From: Stercorarius parasiticus
Taxonomy: Eukaryota > Chordata > Aves > Charadriiformes > Stercorariidae
DNA length: 64,000 nucleotides
NCBI GenBank assembly: GCA_013396915.1
Contig: VWZL01005012.1
Location: forward strand, 14,553 to 78,552
Direction: 5' to 3'
The position numbers and the translations under genes are program-made. Under the pieces are notes generated by a model. That model did no database searches, was not told the DNA's origin, and saw only the letters and a program-made list of their open reading frames with translations. Shown in pieces: positions 46,626 to 60,600 of this stretch; positions within the stretch are counted from its first letter, which is position 1; every line of letters starts with the position of its first letter.

Positions 46626-49600
46626 TCACCAAACACCACATCACAACAGACACCAAAGAGAGGAAGCTGTCTGGGTAGAAGACCCATATCTCTGGTGTTA
46701 GGAGTTGCTTTAAAAGGTCTTGTCCCTTGGTCACTTCCTCTTTTTATTATATAGACACATTATATATATGCTTATCTTGGAGATGAGCTTGTTAGCAGCT
46801 CCAGGTGAGGTGTTGATGCCATGTACAGCAGTGTCTGAGCAGTAGTTTCATATGGAGGAAGTCTAAATGATAATTACCTCCTGGTTTATCTCTGCAGGGA
46901 TGAGAGAGGGCTTCAGCCTTCTCTCTCCAGGCCCATTAGGTTAAAACCTTCAGGAATTTTTGTTGAAGAACTTCACTCAATTGAGCACAGATGGCCACCT
47001 CCTCCCTTTCCCTCCCTTCTGCTCTGAAGTCCTCAGATGACTGGAGGTAGCTGCCTCCGTGGAGATACACCCTGGAGCTCCTTGTGCCAGCTGGGAACAG
47101 CTCCTGTATGGTGTTTGAGAACCCCCTGCATAGATTTCGGTCGTAGATAACCTTGATATTATTTTTTTCCCCAATGTTGACTGTTGTCTTTTATTTGTCA
47201 TGTCCATCAGAAAGACGCCCTGTGTGTAAATTAGTGCTCAGTGCTCCACTTAGCATCACTTTTCCATAAACACTGTGCCGGCCAGTGCACAGATGGGACA
47301 GGGAACGCTTATTAATGCCTCGGCACCCGAGCGAAACCTTCTCTGTGATCTGTCCTCATCCCTGTCCCCAGCGCTCTCCTTTCCCAGAGCGCTTAGTCCT
47401 TAAACCAGTAAATGGCCAATTTAAAGTTCGCAGGCCTGGCCGCCTGCAGCTTGCCGGATAACGTAGAAACGCGATGACCTTGTCTTACATTGGAGTTCTC
47501 AACCGTCACTGCGTCGCCTTCCAGCTCCTCCTGCACAGACGTGGGGAAGCACCTGTACCTCGCCGCGTGGTGGGGTTTACTGCGCGGGGGTTCGCAGGCA
47601 CCTTCGGTCAACGGGCTGTGGGGGAACAGCCTGATTGTAAACATCCATCGGGGCCTGGCTTGATTTTTAGTTTTTTTTTTTTTTTTGAAATGATGCTGGG
47701 AATATTTGCAGGGCTTTTGCAGGATTTGCACAGGATGGGGTTGTGCCCCACAGGACATGGCTCGTGATGGGAGAGTGTCCTCGCCAAAGTGTGTTTGCAA
47801 AAGGGGGGTGAGAATGGGCATGTTCAAGGGGGGGTGTAAAACAGCTCCTGAAAGATTCAGTGTGTTAACGAACTAATGGCACTGAAATGAATTACAAATT
47901 AAAGAATTATAAGACTTCAAATCAGGTAGTGCCATAGAGAAAAAAATCTTGCTGCGTTCAAGGGAAGCCGTGGGAAATCTGTTCTTGGATCAAGGGTTGC
48001 TTTTCCCACTTCTTTCCTTTTTTTTTTTTTTTTTAATTTTTGTAAACGCATGACAAGTTTTGTGTGTCGTCCTTGGGCTCCCTGACTTGTGTTGCCTTGA
48101 AGCTCATGTGATCCTTCTGGGTGCCTGCGTTCGTTCTTGCCCATTTGCTGGGTGAAGGAGCGCTCGCCGGTCTCCTGCACCTAACTGGGCTCCTAAAGGA
48201 GCACTCACCGATCTCCTGCACCTAACTGGGCTCCATCTGTCTCGGCAAAAAGTGCCATCCTCCCTCCCTGCTGTCTCGCGTGAAGGACAGAAAGAATCTT
48301 AGAGGATCACAGAGCAACGTGTTACCTCAGCTGGTGAGAACATGCCCGTTGCTTTGCTTGCTTGCTTTCCTTCTCATGGCTTGCAAAATTCACTGTGGCC
48401 CCCCGGGGCCGTTCTGCCTGGCTCCAACACGGGCTGCAGCAGTTCCAGAGGTGTGGAAATGGGTGAGGAAGCATTACAGAGCATGGTGCATACGTGGCTG
48501 AACTTCATACGGTACCCAGTTCCTCTACTCCAATGCAAAAGAGGAAAAGCCACTGAACAAGACACGGAGTATTCTGTGTCAGCTGGGAAAGGCGCCGACT
48601 TTTGTTTCACAGTGTGGATTTTTGGGTGTCTTGGATGAAGGCAGGTGCTTTGACGGCTGTAGTTTCCTGTTAGGATTACAGAGATGTGCCTGTGAGCTGT
48701 GCTGGAAGCGGGGATCTGCCTTGGCTGGGCTGTGTCTCCGTGCGAGCTCCTCTGCCTCTGATGGAATGATCATGTGAGTATTTGGTGATTTAAATCAGCT
48801 CACGGAATCGACCGAAAACTTCACCCAGCCAAGGAAAAAAAATAGTTTTCTGTTGAATCACCAGGCTGAGCTGGGTCACCAAACAGTCCTGTGATCCTTA
48901 CTCCATACTGAAGGGAGGTGGCTGAAACGTGTGGGTGTCTTGGGGTGGCTTGTCACCATTTAATACCACTAACCATTTAACCTGACCCGGAACAGCCCCG
49001 GTGCTTGTGACAGGGGCAAGGGAAGCGCCGGGCCCTCAGGGTGCTTGGGTTTTTCCCTTTTCCCAGGGACGCTGGGTCTACTCTGTGCCCTGGAATTATT
49101 CCCATTCACCCCTTTAATTAACAGCGCTGCCAGAGGTTTCTAAGCAATACTCCAGGAGAGGTGGAGCGCAAGGGGTAAAGCACTTTTTAAACTGCAAGCT
49201 CCGGCACCTTTGAAGTCTCTGTTTCTTTCCCCTACCTGTCCACCGGATGTGAGCTGATGGAGGAATTGCTGGAGGTAGGATTTGGGCTTTTTCCCTCCTG
49301 TTTCTGGTTCTGAGCCAGGATTGTCCCTTTCGCAGTGGAAGTTGGAGGTGTGCATTGTGAGAGCCCTGTAAAACAGCAAGAGCCACTACCTTCAGTCACC
49401 CGCACAATAAATTTTACTGCTGCAGAAATTGATATTTTACATGAACAGACAGATGAGGTTTGGTTTTTTAATTTATTGGAAGGGCTGCATTAAGCAAGGT
49501 GAGCTCTCTTGTTGTATGGGTAGGCAGCCTGCTGGTTGACACTACAGGTGATTTTATTTTTGTCAGGGCCACAAAAATAAGCATTTTGGGTGACAGGGGA

Positions 49601-51443
49601 ACTTCAGAACTATGTCTCATTTCAGGGAATAGCAGGGGTGTAATAGCTGTGTAAAAATCTAATTAAGAGAAGCAGCTGAGCTGTTTAGGCTTGTGAACTG
49701 CCACTAAAATGCTAATTACTTCGGAGTGCGAGAATGTCTGGAGGAGCTTCTTGGTCAGAGATCACGAAACTTCTCTTTGAATCGAGTTCTTGGGTTATAT
49801 TGGTGTCCACAAATGGCTGACCCTCCAGCGCTGGGGGCAGGAGGCTGCTGCCTTCCTGACAGCGTGCAGGTGTTTGGGTCCTCTTGGGGCACAGAAGGTG
49901 GTTTAGCAGCTGCTGCCAAACTACGAGAATAGTTTTGGGAGAAATATCACTGCCTCTGGTCAGCTAAAAGCCTATTACTCACACAGTTTTGGTGACTCTT
50001 ACGTTTTGTATCTGTATTTGTAGCTTCTGGATTGTTAGTTGGTGGTGTGTTCAGGTCTGCCAGTTAGCAGGGACAGCCTCCTAGGGCGAGGAGTGCAAAT
50101 GGAGGACGGCTTTTCTGTAATTGAGAAGGTAAAAACTTTAAACTGTTCATTATTACCTTTATCTTACTGAGGTCTTTTCATCCCTCACAATCTAAGCCGA
50201 GTGAGTAGGTGCTTTTGAAATGGGCCATGCTCCTAGAAGAGATGTGCATGGGCGTGGGGAACAGCATCTTCAGTCCAAAGAAAACCCTTCCCATCCCACA
50301 AGAAGATCTTACCTGCAGTCACCTCGCAGCTCTGCAGCTCAGCTGGAGGCAAAACTGTTGCTTCCCAGGTCAGTGCCCTGCCTCCCCAGCTGTGCAACAT
50401 GGGCTGGATCTGAAATTCGTTTTGGATGGTCCATTTCATGGACCGTCTTAATTTTAGATGATGCCTCGGTAAAGTCCTCTTGTGGCCTCAAGTTAGAGCA
50501 TTACATATGGCATAAGGCAGCAAGGCTTCAGCTCCTTTCCGTAGGGTGAGAACCTGCTCCTCCTTTCCCAGCCCCGTTGAACTTCCATCCTTTGAATAAA
50601 TCCTCCAGGGCTCGTATGATTTGTAAAACTCTGCTGGCTGTAATGCTGTGAACTCAGTTACTGAAGACTTAGACTATTGCCATCTCGAACAGGAAAATGA
50701 TTTCTTAAGGAGGATCCGCTTGCCTTCCCATAAAAACCATCTGGAAAAAAAACACTTTATGCAGGGGTTTAAAGTTGTAATAATGTTTAGGATCAGTATG
50801 TTATGTTTAGGTCAGCCTCAGCAGCTGCCTCTGGGGTCCGTCCATCCCTGCAGTTTACGCCGTGTGCCAGGGATGCGCTTAGGGAAACTGTAGCGGAAGC
50901 ATTTTCTGGTGCGACCTCCCCATCTCTCTCTTCCTGCTTGGTCCTATCCTTTAGGCCGACACAGTTGTCTCATGGCTGGTGGTGAACAAAGTTTGGAAGA
51001 AAACGTTCATTTGAATCTGCTCCTGGGTCTGGTTGACCGAGCAGAGGTGAATGGGCTCACACTGGCACGGGGCAAGCAGCCGTGAGAGGCCAGGACCACC
51101 TCTTCTGGCAGTGCCGCTGCTGACAGCTTAACACCACGTCTCCTCATATTGTGTCCTTCTGCCTGCAGGCGCCTGCTATTTGGATTACATGTTTGTGACA
51201 GTAATTTTCCTTTGATGCCACCTGACTCGTAGATGCTATCTGTGACTTCCTGGCCCCGGGAGCCATGTGAGCAGAGCCATGCCTGTCCTCCTGCTCAGGT
51301 TAGGAGCAGCTCTCGGCACCCAGCCGCCGGAGTCGGTTTCTTTCTGAAACGATTCCTCCCCTGGAAGGAACCTAGCGCTGGGTTTGGATTTCTAAAATGT
51401 GAAATGAAAAGTCTGAGAGGAGGAACTGAGCATTAGGAAGTGA
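46626..51443. other. Exon-poor intronic-type sequence
   Basis: About 4.8 kb with no supported gene. It contains T-runs (47,673-47,686; 48,018-48,034) and a small tandem duplication at 48,157-48,235. Confidence 0.6.
48157..48235. repeat. 41-bp tandem duplication, two copies
   Basis: GGAGCGCTCGCCGGTCTCCT and following bases at 48,157 recur at 48,198 as GGAGCACTCACCGATCTCCT; both copies then share GCACCTAACTGGGCTCC. Three G/A differences separate the first halves. Confidence 0.92.
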
Positions 51444-52028
51444 GTAGTGAGAGTTCAGAGTGTGGCCAGCAGGTGGACGGAGGTCATCCTCCCCCTCTAC
51501 TCTGCTCTGGGGAGGCCACATCTGGAGCGCTGGGTCCAGTTCTGGGCTCCCCGGTTCAAGAAGGACGGGGAACTGCTGGAGAGGGGACAGCAAAGGGCTA
51601 CCAAGATGCTGAGGGGACTGGAACACCTCTCTGATGAAGAAAGGCTGAGGGATTTGGGTCTCTTCAGTCTGGAAAAAAGACGGCTGAGGGGGGAATCTTA
51701 TCAACGCTTATAAGTACTGAAAGGGTGGGTGTCAGGAGGATGGGGCCAGGCTCTTCTCAGTGGTGCCCAGCGACAGGACAAGGGGTAACGGGCACAAACT
51801 CGACCATAGGAAGTTCCATCTCAACATGAGGAGGAACTTCTTTGCTGTGAGGGTGGCAGAGCCCTGGCACAGGCTGCCCAGAGAGGTGGTGGAGTCTCCG
51901 TCTCTGGAGACATTCCAAACCCGCCTGGACGCGTTCCTGTGCCACCTGCTGTGGGTGACCCTGCTGTGGCAGGGGGTTGGACTGGATGATCTCCAGAGGT
52001 CCCTTCCAGCCCCTGCCAGTCTGTGATT
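51444..52028 (+). mobile_element. CR1 retrotransposon fragment
   Basis: The plus strand shows CR1 ORF2 C-terminal blocks: [20 protein letters not shown], then [34 protein letters not shown], and after a frame change [20 protein letters not shown] with [20 protein letters not shown]. It ends with the CR1 3' UTR (GTTGGACTGGATGATCTCCA) and CAGTCTGTGATTC. It is inactive. Confidence 0.94.
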
Positions 52029-55000
52029 CAGGTATGGGAACTGCTGTGTCGTAGGGAGAGGACAATTTAAAAGCTGTGATTTCCGTACCCATCCTCCTCT
52101 TGGTATTCTTCTGGTCATCTCGGTGGTTTCTTGACCCACAGACCTTTTTGCAGTTGCTCGGCCTCCTAGACAGCTGGAAATGGGTTCCCTGAGCATGTAG
52201 CGCCATTTTTGGTAGCAGGGTGACATACGTCTTACCCAGGTGACATTTGATATGATTTATTCCTGGCTGGGGGCATGCAGCTCCCGTGAACCAACCCCGG
52301 GGAGATGTGGGCTCTCTTCCCCCTGGTTTTATAGGTGTTTGAATCATCTATAAAGGTGCGTGTACGCATTGCAGGATGCTTACAAATGCACTCGGCCTGC
52401 TGTGACTACATGTATTCATCAATTTGTATGTGTTTTAAGAAATGAGGAAATGATGTCTTGGTGTAGATGGTCTTAAGATGACACACAAAAATCCAGGTTT
52501 GCCTTTAATATATGGATGTAAAGAGCAGCAGCATCTAAACCCATCCTTCCCGTGCCTTCCTGTCTGTACTTGGGCAGAAAGCAAAGAAAGCTTAATAATT
52601 GATGAGAGCAGCACAGCCCCAGCAGATAAGATCTGTATCAATTTAATGTAATATTAAGAGACAGTTAGCCCAGTATTTCATGGCATGAGTCCACCTTCCT
52701 GGCATCGCTCTGCTTGGGACTTTCAGGCTTCGTTTTTGATGCCAGGTTTTTCAAAGCTGACTGGGAGCGCACGTAACATGTGTCTACTGCTGATTTATTG
52801 GGTGTGTTTTGGAGTACAGGCTTCATCTGGGCATCTCTCCTTGGGATCTTGGCCCGTGATGGTCCTCTGTAACTTACGGCCGACCCCCCAGAGCTCAGCC
52901 AGTTTTAGTGCTCACCCTGTTGAGCCTTTTCCCCACTTTATTATTTTAGGCTCTTTATAAGGTCCCTGGCCTGGGGTTGTGGCCGCAGGATGGTGAGGAA
53001 TCATGCCGAGCAGGGCAGGACTGTTGAGACTAATGGGGCTTTTTCCAGTTCCTGAGCATAGCCTGTTTTCTGCAGCCTAATGGGAGTTTTAATTAACATG
53101 GACAAGTACAATCATAAATAACCCTCCTAAAATTAAATGGAATTTTAAGGCTACATTGGCATATTCCCCATGATGCTATTGCCTCTGGAGAGGTAATACC
53201 ATGACTTTCCAGCTGACGGGAGCTGATGAAATCTATTGACTTTTCCATCTCTTAGAAGAGTCCATATATTGTAAGAATAAAATATGAATTTTCAAAAATA
53301 TGGCAGCGGCTGGTGTTTTATGGAGGAAAGTGGACTATTAAGCTAAAACAAGTCAGCTAGTGAAAAGTTTTGCGTAGCTGAGCGGGAGATGCTTTCCCGG
53401 CATGTGTTCACCTTGTGTTACCCGTTACCTGAGTTGGCACAGACATCAGCCAGGCTGCCTTTCTGCTGTGGTTTTTTTTAAAATTTCTAATATTTTGCAG
53501 CTAGGTCCAAACTTGGATTTAACTTTATTCAGCCTGCGCTTTGGAAACCCGCTTCTTGGAGATGCTGCGGTTAAAAATACACACACGATAAGTTCCCAGT
53601 TACAGAAATATTCAGTCCGTCGCTTCCAGACCTGTCCTCCCACCCACAACCACCACGCTTCGAGGAAAATCCCGGCAGGATTAAGCGGGGTTTAGACACG
53701 GTTTCTTCCACCCCAAACAACCTTTCCAGGTCTGAGCTGAAAATAGGCGATTTGCATTGATGCTTGGGTTGCAGCTGAAGGCAGGCAGAGCCGAAGTAGC
53801 AAAACCAGGTTGCCCTTAGAAACGCGTTTGTATCGGGCAAAATAATTGATTAGGGGGTTTTGTGGCATTTGCGCTGATGTGGTGTGTCGTCTGACAGCTC
53901 CCCGATAACTCACTCCAGGATGAAATGCGTCGGGGTGAAGCCAGGTCTGTGGATGATTTACGTGCTGGTGAGCTGTCTCCAGCTCTTTTTAATTTCGGGA
54001 TGCAAAACTGAGCCCGGAAGTAATGAGCTCTAGATAATTAGGTGCTTGTCTGCAGGTGTAACTATTGCAGCTGCCTGCAGCTGGTGCCCGTAATACTGCC
54101 GGGTTTTATTTGAAAGCATTGCAGAATGAATGAGAGGTTGGAAATACAGTTAATTTACAACAAAGAGGGTTTTTTCCTGTTGTTATCTTCCCCTCTAGCC
54201 CCCAGCCTTACTTTGGCATTCCCATTTGGCTTGACTATGAGACGTATCACATGTGGACTGAAGGCTAAAAGGAAATGAAGGTGATAAGTAGCAGTGTTGT
54301 ATTACAGAGCAAGGATGTCTGATATGCATCGGAGATTGACAAAAAGGCCTGATCTAATTTATCATCATTAATGATTAGCCAGATGGGAAGTGGTATCTGG
54401 AATTCCTGCCTCGGTATTAAATGGATTTTGACGGCATTGCTGGTGCAAAAAATGTAGCACAACTCGTTACCTGCACGTCAGGAGGGTGAGCGAGGAGCAA
54501 AAACACGTTGCAGAGTGGATGTATGTAGGAAGAAGGTTTTTGGAAATAGATGTTTTGTGGAGTGGATGTTTAAAAAAAGCACGTAAGTCAGAGGATTTGG
54601 AGATGTGCTGGGGTATAATTAGAACACACGCTTTGAGTGTGGCTGCTGCGGCGCAGCTTTGGCACGGTTAGTCAGGGAGAAGCATGAGGTTGTGTGTCAG
54701 AGATTGTGTGCCGCCCTGCAGTTCGGCCATGCGATCTGACCTGTGAATGTGGACATCCGCAGGTACAGAGCAGCCTTCGTCAGAGCGGCTCCGAAACCTG
54801 TCTGGACTCACTCACAGAGTAAAAGGAGGAGAAATCGGAATAGGTGGAGGGTACTGGATCCCAGCAGTGGTGATGCTGGGGGAAGGAGAGGGAAATGGCA
54901 CTTTTCAGTAAGCAGTTGAAGGTCACGTTTTCCTTTCAAGCTGCAGTTTTCCGAGAGCCTTGGAAAGCCTGTTTTCTGACAGCCATTGAGGTTCGCCGGG

Positions 55001-57479
55001 ATTTGTGTGCCCCTTAGCTTTTGAAAGCTCTCGCTGCTGCCCCGTTCCTATTCACTTGGGTGCAAGCGCGGATCGGGTGGCATTATGTGGCAGACAGAAG
55101 GGAAAGGAAGTGTTTGGGATTATTTAAAAGCTAGGACTGAGATTAATGACACGTAATTAGGTAAAAAGCTTAAGACGAATTTCAAGAAAAGTTTTATTAC
55201 AGGGAGAGTATTCACTTATAGAGTGTGGCGTAAGCTGGGATAAGTAGCAAAAGCCTCGCTTGCTGTTAAGGTTTGGATCTGGACAAAGCTTGGGAGATGA
55301 TACTTTAATGAGGAGCACTTAAATGGCAGAGGGATGGACGAGCCTTATCGCTTTTGGTTATCGTCAAATAGTTCGAACGGGGAGCAAGGAAAGGGTTCTG
55401 CGGTCGGTGATTTTGAACCAGGCAATGGCAGTTCATAAAGGAGCCAGTGAGACCGCGCGAGACATCAGCAATATTGATGTAGGTGCATTTCTGGTACAAA
55501 AGCAAAAGATAAATACCTTATTTAAGGTATTTGTTCCAAGTATGAAATAGCCCATAAATGAGATCTTAAAGAGAATTCGGTGTTAGCGTTTAATACACAA
55601 AATAACACAGAGGATTAAAAAGGTAGTTTACGGAAACACTTCATCGATCCACTTAAAATTTATCTGTTTGACAAATGGCAATTGGGTTGTGAACGTTGGC
55701 TACACATGTTGCAGTAGGAGCTTTATATCAGGCCATAAAATGTTGAAACAAGCTCAATAATGGCTTTTGCCATATGATCCTTCTGGGTATAAGTCATTAC
55801 AGAAGGCGGTGAATCTTGGGAGTCTGGTCTGCGTCTATTTCCAGGGCCAGGGTGATGTACTGCTCTGTTACACAGCTTGGTAATTTGAAACCATAAACCC
55901 CATTTTTGCTACTTTACAAACACCTTTCATTGTGTTCCTTTATTTTTTAAAACATCTGACTAGCCAGAAATATGTCCTTAATGTCAGAATTAAGTACTGG
56001 TGTAAAGCTCACAGAGCATGTTAAGGAATTCTTCACCTCTTAACTGCGACTGTGTTTCTGAGTGCTCGTGCCAGCAGAAAGTTATATTTATTTTTTTTCC
56101 CTAAACACCAACCATTGAAACAACAATGCCCCATTCGGTTTTGACCTGTGATACAGTCAGCGCTCTGATTCATACTTTATTTTGACATCTCATTGAGTTG
56201 CGCAAGCCCAGTTGCATCCATCTAAGAAAACTAAAATACAGCTGTTTTAATACAGAGGGCCGGCTCCTTCCTTTGGGGTTCCACTGAAAGGCCTGGCCCC
56301 CTTGGTGGGAATCCGCTAGTAAAAAATAAACCCCTGAACAAACAAAACAAACCCCAAGGCCACCCTAAACCAGGAGGAGATCTCTGTGACGATGGGAAAT
56401 GGTGTCTCTCTGGGCAGCGTGTGGCTGTTGGGGCTGGGATACGCGCTGGGTGTAGGCAGTGCAGGGTCGGAGGGGGCTGAGCAGCAGGGTGGTATTTATT
56501 AGGTTCTTCTTAAGCCTTTAAACATTTTTCCGAAGTCCTGGAATTACATTGGTTTTGATTTTTTTTGTAATGTGAATTGTCTCTCATCTCTTATTAGCGA
56601 GAGCTGCTTGGCTCTGAAGGGTGTAAGGTGCTACATTCCGGTGCGACAGCTGGAGAAGTGGGGACAACAGGGACACCGGGGAAACCCAGCATGTGCCCCT
56701 GTAATTAAGGGCTCGATTCTGCCTATGCACAGGGGGATTCAATTATGGTGGCATGGGCAACATTAATCCTGCCTTTTCCTAAGCTTGGAGTTGTTTGCTT
56801 TGTACCTTGTCTCCTTTTTTTTTGCCCTTGGATGAAGTTAGTTTGGTTGTAGTAACTATTTCAGCATGGAGAGAGCAGATGGCACTGTTTGGATCATATA
56901 TATTTATTTTTTTTCCCCCATGCGACATGTCACTTGGTGGAGTGAGTCTGGTTTTTGGTTGTTCTTGTTTTTTCCCTTTACAGGCTGTAGTTTGTTTTAC
57001 CAACTTTCCTTCCCCCGGCTTCGGAAACGCAGCCGGTCAAAAGAGGAATTTCTTTTGAAGGGAAAATTGATTCCCAAAGTACTTGCTAAAGAATCGGGTT
57101 CATGGCGGAATACGTTGCTGCGTTTGCGGGCAGCGAGGGGAAAGCTGAGGGAAACAAGTCGCAAAATGTCTTGCTGAGGGTTTTGTGCTGTGATTTAATT
57201 CTCCTTCCGATAGGGAGAGCATTGACGCTGGCCAGGCTCTTCATCCATTGCAGTGCAGATTTCTAAAGCACAGCGTGCTGGGGCTGAGTTTATCTTTTTA
57301 CCTTATATTTTTGTAAGCGAGGTTAGATTTTTATCCTATGTGAGCTTGCTAAGAGGAGCGTGATGCTGTTCCCCTTCCCTTCTCCGGTGTGTGCCCAGCA
57401 GAAAAATTCGGGAAGCAGAGGGATTTCTGCAGCGCTTGGTACAAAACCCCACCAGGGTACTGCTCGGACCCTCATTGCA
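52029..57479. other. Exon-poor intronic-type sequence
   Basis: About 5.4 kb, AT-rich, with no convincing exon, RNA gene or interspersed repeat that I can name. Confidence 0.6.
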
Positions 57480-57663
57480 CTTCCTCTTTAAGACCGCAAG
57501 CGCGCTGCGAGAGCGCTCAGCCTGCCAGGGCGAGAGGAGGCAGGAGCGAAGAAATCCGTATGGCAGGGATGCGGCCGGGGGCTTCTCCGCCGGTGGCCGG
57601 GGGGAGAAGACCCAGCGCTTGAGCCCTGCTCGCTGCCGAAGCTCGCCGGGAGCTCGCTGACAG
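57480..57663 (+). promoter_or_regulatory. EIF4G3: CpG-rich patch with splice donor: candidate alternative first exon of EIF4G3
   Basis: Roughly 20 CpGs fall in about 185 bp inside AT-rich DNA. The patch ends in GACAG followed by the strong donor GTAGGA at 57,664. An ATG at 57,560 opens a 20-codon frame (starting MAGMRPGASPPVAGG) that stops at 57,620, so if transcribed this would be a 5' UTR exon with an upstream ORF. It lies about 4.9 kb before the coding exon at 62,533 on the same strand. The TSS is unknown and the start is approximate. Confidence 0.45.
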
Positions 57664-60600
57664 GTAGGATGGAGCATGCTGAACAAAAGGCTTTGCCCGG
57701 TGAGCGGAGGATGGTGGAGCTGCAGAGGATGGGGGGGATGCTGGGGAAATTTTGGCTGTGACTGGTGTAGCTTTTCCCTTTTTAACCTTTTAAGCAAGTC
57801 TTTGCAGTTTCTGAACCTGACAAATTCTGCTGTCAGGGTGTTCACCTCTGCATTTCAGTTGCGTGTTAAATAGAGAAGAAGCTGCAGAGGAGAAAAACGC
57901 TCTTTTAACAGCTCTCTGCCATCAAATACCTCCCTACTCGGAGGGTTTTTTAAAAATCCACCAAACAACTGAAAGAGGTGCTTGAAACTGATGTGGATTC
58001 TTGCCCTCCTGTAATCTTGCTTGATGGTTTTATCTTGTAACTTTTTTTTTCCCCAGTCGTTTAATACATAATTTCGGGGACATGCACCGGGATTGTATAA
58101 CCCTGGGGATAGCTGGTGAGAGACGCGCTCCGTTTCTGTGCAGGGCTAAAAATCATCAGTTCTGGAATGGGTTTTTTTTGTGTAAGGTGTTTGTGTACGC
58201 ACCCATGGGTCCCCGCAGGTATTTTTATTCACGTGAGAAGGTGCTTGCTCCTTACCGTCGGCTGGGAGCAAGGAGAGAGGCCAGCAGTGCGTGCTCAGGA
58301 TAAAATGGTTGCTAGTTGCTGAAAATGAGCTTAGGTGAGAAGCACAATTCGAGGAGAAAATTAATCCATTTTGGAAGAAAATGTAATAGTGGTTTTTTTT
58401 CTTTCCCCCTCCAATCTTGGAAGCAGGAACAGGGCAGAAAAACCGGTACAAATCCTTGCTTTGAGAGCTTCTTTTACTGCATGTTTTCCTGCTGTTCATT
58501 GCTGGAAAAGCACATAAAAATCTTGCAGTATTTCAGTTTTGTGGCGTGATTAGAGCAAGCAGACGAGTGTGGTAGAAGCGGGAGATTTCTGCAAGAAATT
58601 CCTCCTGACTTTTATTTAACTGTGCATTTATGGGTGCCTCTGAATGCCCCAGCTGAGAGGCAGCTCTGCTCTGGATTCTTTTTCTTCTTTAATAGCTTTA
58701 CAGAGAAGTCACATATTCTCCCTCCCCTCCGAGCGTGGCTACGGCATCGCATTAAAAGATATCCTCCTCCTTTTGTGGAGACTTTTGGTTTCAAGAAAAA
58801 TTCTGTTTCCTTTCCAACCGGTGTCCCTATCTCTGCCTGCCTTCTCCCAGTGCATCTTTAATAGCTCCTGAAATTCCAGCTTGTAATCGCTGCTGCGGCC
58901 AGGTGGGGACGGGTGGCACTCCCATTGCATCTGTGCCAGCTTTTATTAACCTGCCAGAAGTATCTCGCTTACGTGGATTTAAAAATATATATACATTTCA
59001 TGAGTTAATGAGCCCTAAGCAGCAATGGAGAGAATCCAGAGGCAGTGCTACCTGCTGGCTGCCATCCTCCCCCGGATCTTGGCGTGATGCTGATGGAGGA
59101 GGGAGAGCTGTAGAGAATTGCTCAGCCCGATGCATGCGTGGAGCAGAGCCCGTGGTTCCTCCGTGCTGACCTGCCGGTGGCAGATGTGATTTTAGAGGTT
59201 CCCCTTGTTCTGGCTCCTCTGCTTTGCTGCCTGCCTCGTCTTTTCTCCCTGCGGTAACGGAAGGATCTCTGAAACGGTGTGAGGTTTGGGTTTAGCTTTC
59301 CTTTTCCACGTTCCCACCCTCCTGGATCGTTTCAGAGCGCGGCGGCACAAGTTCTTGGTGCAGCTGAAGAGGGTGATGTGGGTGGCAAGGATATGGGGGG
59401 GAGGAGGAGGGAGGGCACAGGATCCTCCCAAATTGGATCTAAGCATGCCAGAATAGAAAGAAATGAAAGAGCTGCCTGAATTATTCAGCATATCCTCGTT
59501 TTCTTGGTGCTGTGGTTAATTAAGCGCTGCACTAGAGCCAGGCTGGGTTATATTTTAACGCTCCACCTTCCCTGCATGTGATGGGGGCAGCGGGAGGATG
59601 CGTTTGTGCCGTTTGCATTGCGGACCGGGCTGGTACCCAAATCCCGGTGCCGTGAAAGCCAATGAGTGCCCGGAGGAGGGCTTACTTGGACGTGGAGAAA
59701 ACGATGCTGCTGGAGGAGGTTTCGCTTCCCACCCGCCTGCTGTGACCCATTTGCGTCCCGTGGTGGAGCCTCCTGTGCTGTCGCTCTTCACCCACTTCTA
59801 GGAAAAAGAGCTTCGTTATTCAGAGCCTGCTGATGAACTTTTGCAGTCCCTCTGGCTCGCTGCTGCTGAAATAACGGCAACGGTTACTCCGGGATGGGCT
59901 CCTTGGGCAGCTGTACGGGGAGGGAAGGTGGTCACTTCTCCTGGGAGGCTCGCAGGAAAGCAGGAACCTTTCCATTAGCCCCACTCTTTGCTGAGAGTCA
60001 GTCTGCAGGTGCCAGAATGTTGGAAATAATCGCTTTCTCCAACTGTTATATCTCATTAAGGCTTAGTGGAATTTAAGGTATTTTTGTCCCTATCAATCTT
60101 GCGTCCAGGTCAAGTCCTTTGGCAAAAAGGACTTAAAAGGTTTCTTTTTAATCTGATGAGAATCCCCACTTCCTAGAAGTCATCTTAAATGGCAACCCCA
60201 AACTCTGAAAATCCATCTAAACTGCTCATTCCTTTTGGCGGCTCCTCCTGGGTGCAAAAAGAGAGGTTACTCTGCTCAAAGAAGATTATTTCTCCTGGCT
60301 TATATAAGTTCTAAAATAAGAAAATAAATCCCAACCTTCTCAAGGATGAAACCATTTTTCCAAACTTCAGAACGATCCCTTTTGAAGCAGTGGTTGCTCC
60401 AATTAATTGTCAGAACTGCCTCAAGATCCGATGTCTCAGCTCTAACAAAAGGGCAGCAGCTTAAAACCTGTTCTGCCTCCTCCTCCTCCGTCAGACGACG
60501 GTTGTGGGTGCCAGGGTAGGGTGCTGCATAACATACGTGGGGTTTTGTTCTGTCTTGCAGCTTCTAATCCTCCTCTCCCAAATTTTGGGGTTTTCTGAAA

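Noticed and set aside
46626..46735. Possible further CR1 sequence upstream of the reverse transcriptase fragment
   Set aside because: The frame stays open, but similarity to CR1 blocks fades after about 46,625, so I ended the element there.
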